22,468 nucleotides of DNA, taken from contig CAMAGQ010000010.1 in the NCBI GenBank assembly GCA_945833895.1, forward strand, positions 1-22,468. Reading direction: 5' to 3'. This document shows positions 22,383 through 22,468 of this stretch, piece after piece. The position numbers were made by a program, and so were the translations under genes. The first letter of the stretch is position 1; every line of letters begins with the position of its first letter. This stretch comes from an uncultured bacterium. Its GTDB lineage: Bacteria; Cyanobacteriota; Vampirovibrionia; Gastranaerophilales; Gastranaerophilaceae. The notes under the pieces were generated by a model that saw nothing but the letters and a program-made list of their open reading frames with translations, searched no databases and had not been told where the DNA came from.

Positions 22383-22457
22383 CTGTCCCCTCCCACTCTG
22401 GCTGAGGGTTGATTTTCTTAATGAACGGAGTGAATTTAGAAATTCGGGAGGGGGCAG
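22383..22457. repeat. Second type of short inverted-repeat element at the window end
   Basis: CTGTCCCCTCCCA (22383-22395) and CGGGAGGGGGCAG (22445-22457) are reverse complements at 11 of 13 positions, with an inner palindrome GAATTTAGAAATTC (22432-22445). Non-coding, 75 bp. A pyrimidine-rich arm at one end and a purine-rich arm at the other make it distinct from the GTCATTCTGAG family. The window ends 11 bases later. Confidence 0.5.
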
Positions 22458-22468
22458 AATAACAAATC

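Overview
The window looks like the chromosome of a low-GC, Gram-negative gut bacterium. My best guess is a Gastranaerophilales-type member of Vampirovibrionia (Melainabacteria, the non-photosynthetic sister group of Cyanobacteria). This rests on the combination of an LL-diaminopimelate aminotransferase (dapL), a long PPi-type phosphofructokinase, an outer-membrane autotransporter and AT-rich coding style. It is an inference, because no 16S rRNA or other phylogenetic marker is present beyond the NusA fragment.

Layout. 1-545 is the 3' end of nusA, closed by a strong hairpin. 708-1964 is a PLP enzyme of the methionine gamma-lyase / 'aluminium resistance' family. 1965-2270 has no gene and holds two copies of a short palindromic repeat (GTCATTCTGAG...CTCAGAATGAC). 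2271-4954 is a minus-strand three-gene operon: an unknown protein, a GNAT-like protein and a class I/II aminotransferase. 4955-5720 is a small accessory-looking island. It contains an XRE-type regulator and a 67-residue acidic protein, convergent, with stop codons interlocked in one TTAA and the same operator-like motif repeated in front of both. 5834-7513 (pfp) and 8446-9240 (tpiA) are glycolytic enzymes on the plus strand with a small two-TM membrane protein gene between them. 9367-19857, nearly half the window, is one minus-strand gene for a 3496-residue autotransporter adhesin-like protein. 19964-20848 is a uridine kinase/phosphoribulokinase-type P-loop kinase on the minus strand. It diverges from dapL (21067-22245), after which two further short inverted-repeat elements lie at the window end.

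How the genes fit together. pfp and tpiA belong to glycolysis, and PPi-dependent PFK suggests energy-saving fermentative metabolism. dapL makes the LL-DAP precursor of meso-DAP for peptidoglycan and lysine, consistent with a Gram-negative wall. The autotransporter is the outstanding accessory locus. It has a signal peptide, fourteen tandem ~99-residue repeats, then four higher-order blocks each made of two ~99-residue repeats followed by an array of 21-residue repeats (9, 11, 12 and 4 units), then a C-terminal beta-barrel with a recognisable beta-signal. The convergent HTH / small-protein module is the best candidate for a compact, undescribed regulatory system.
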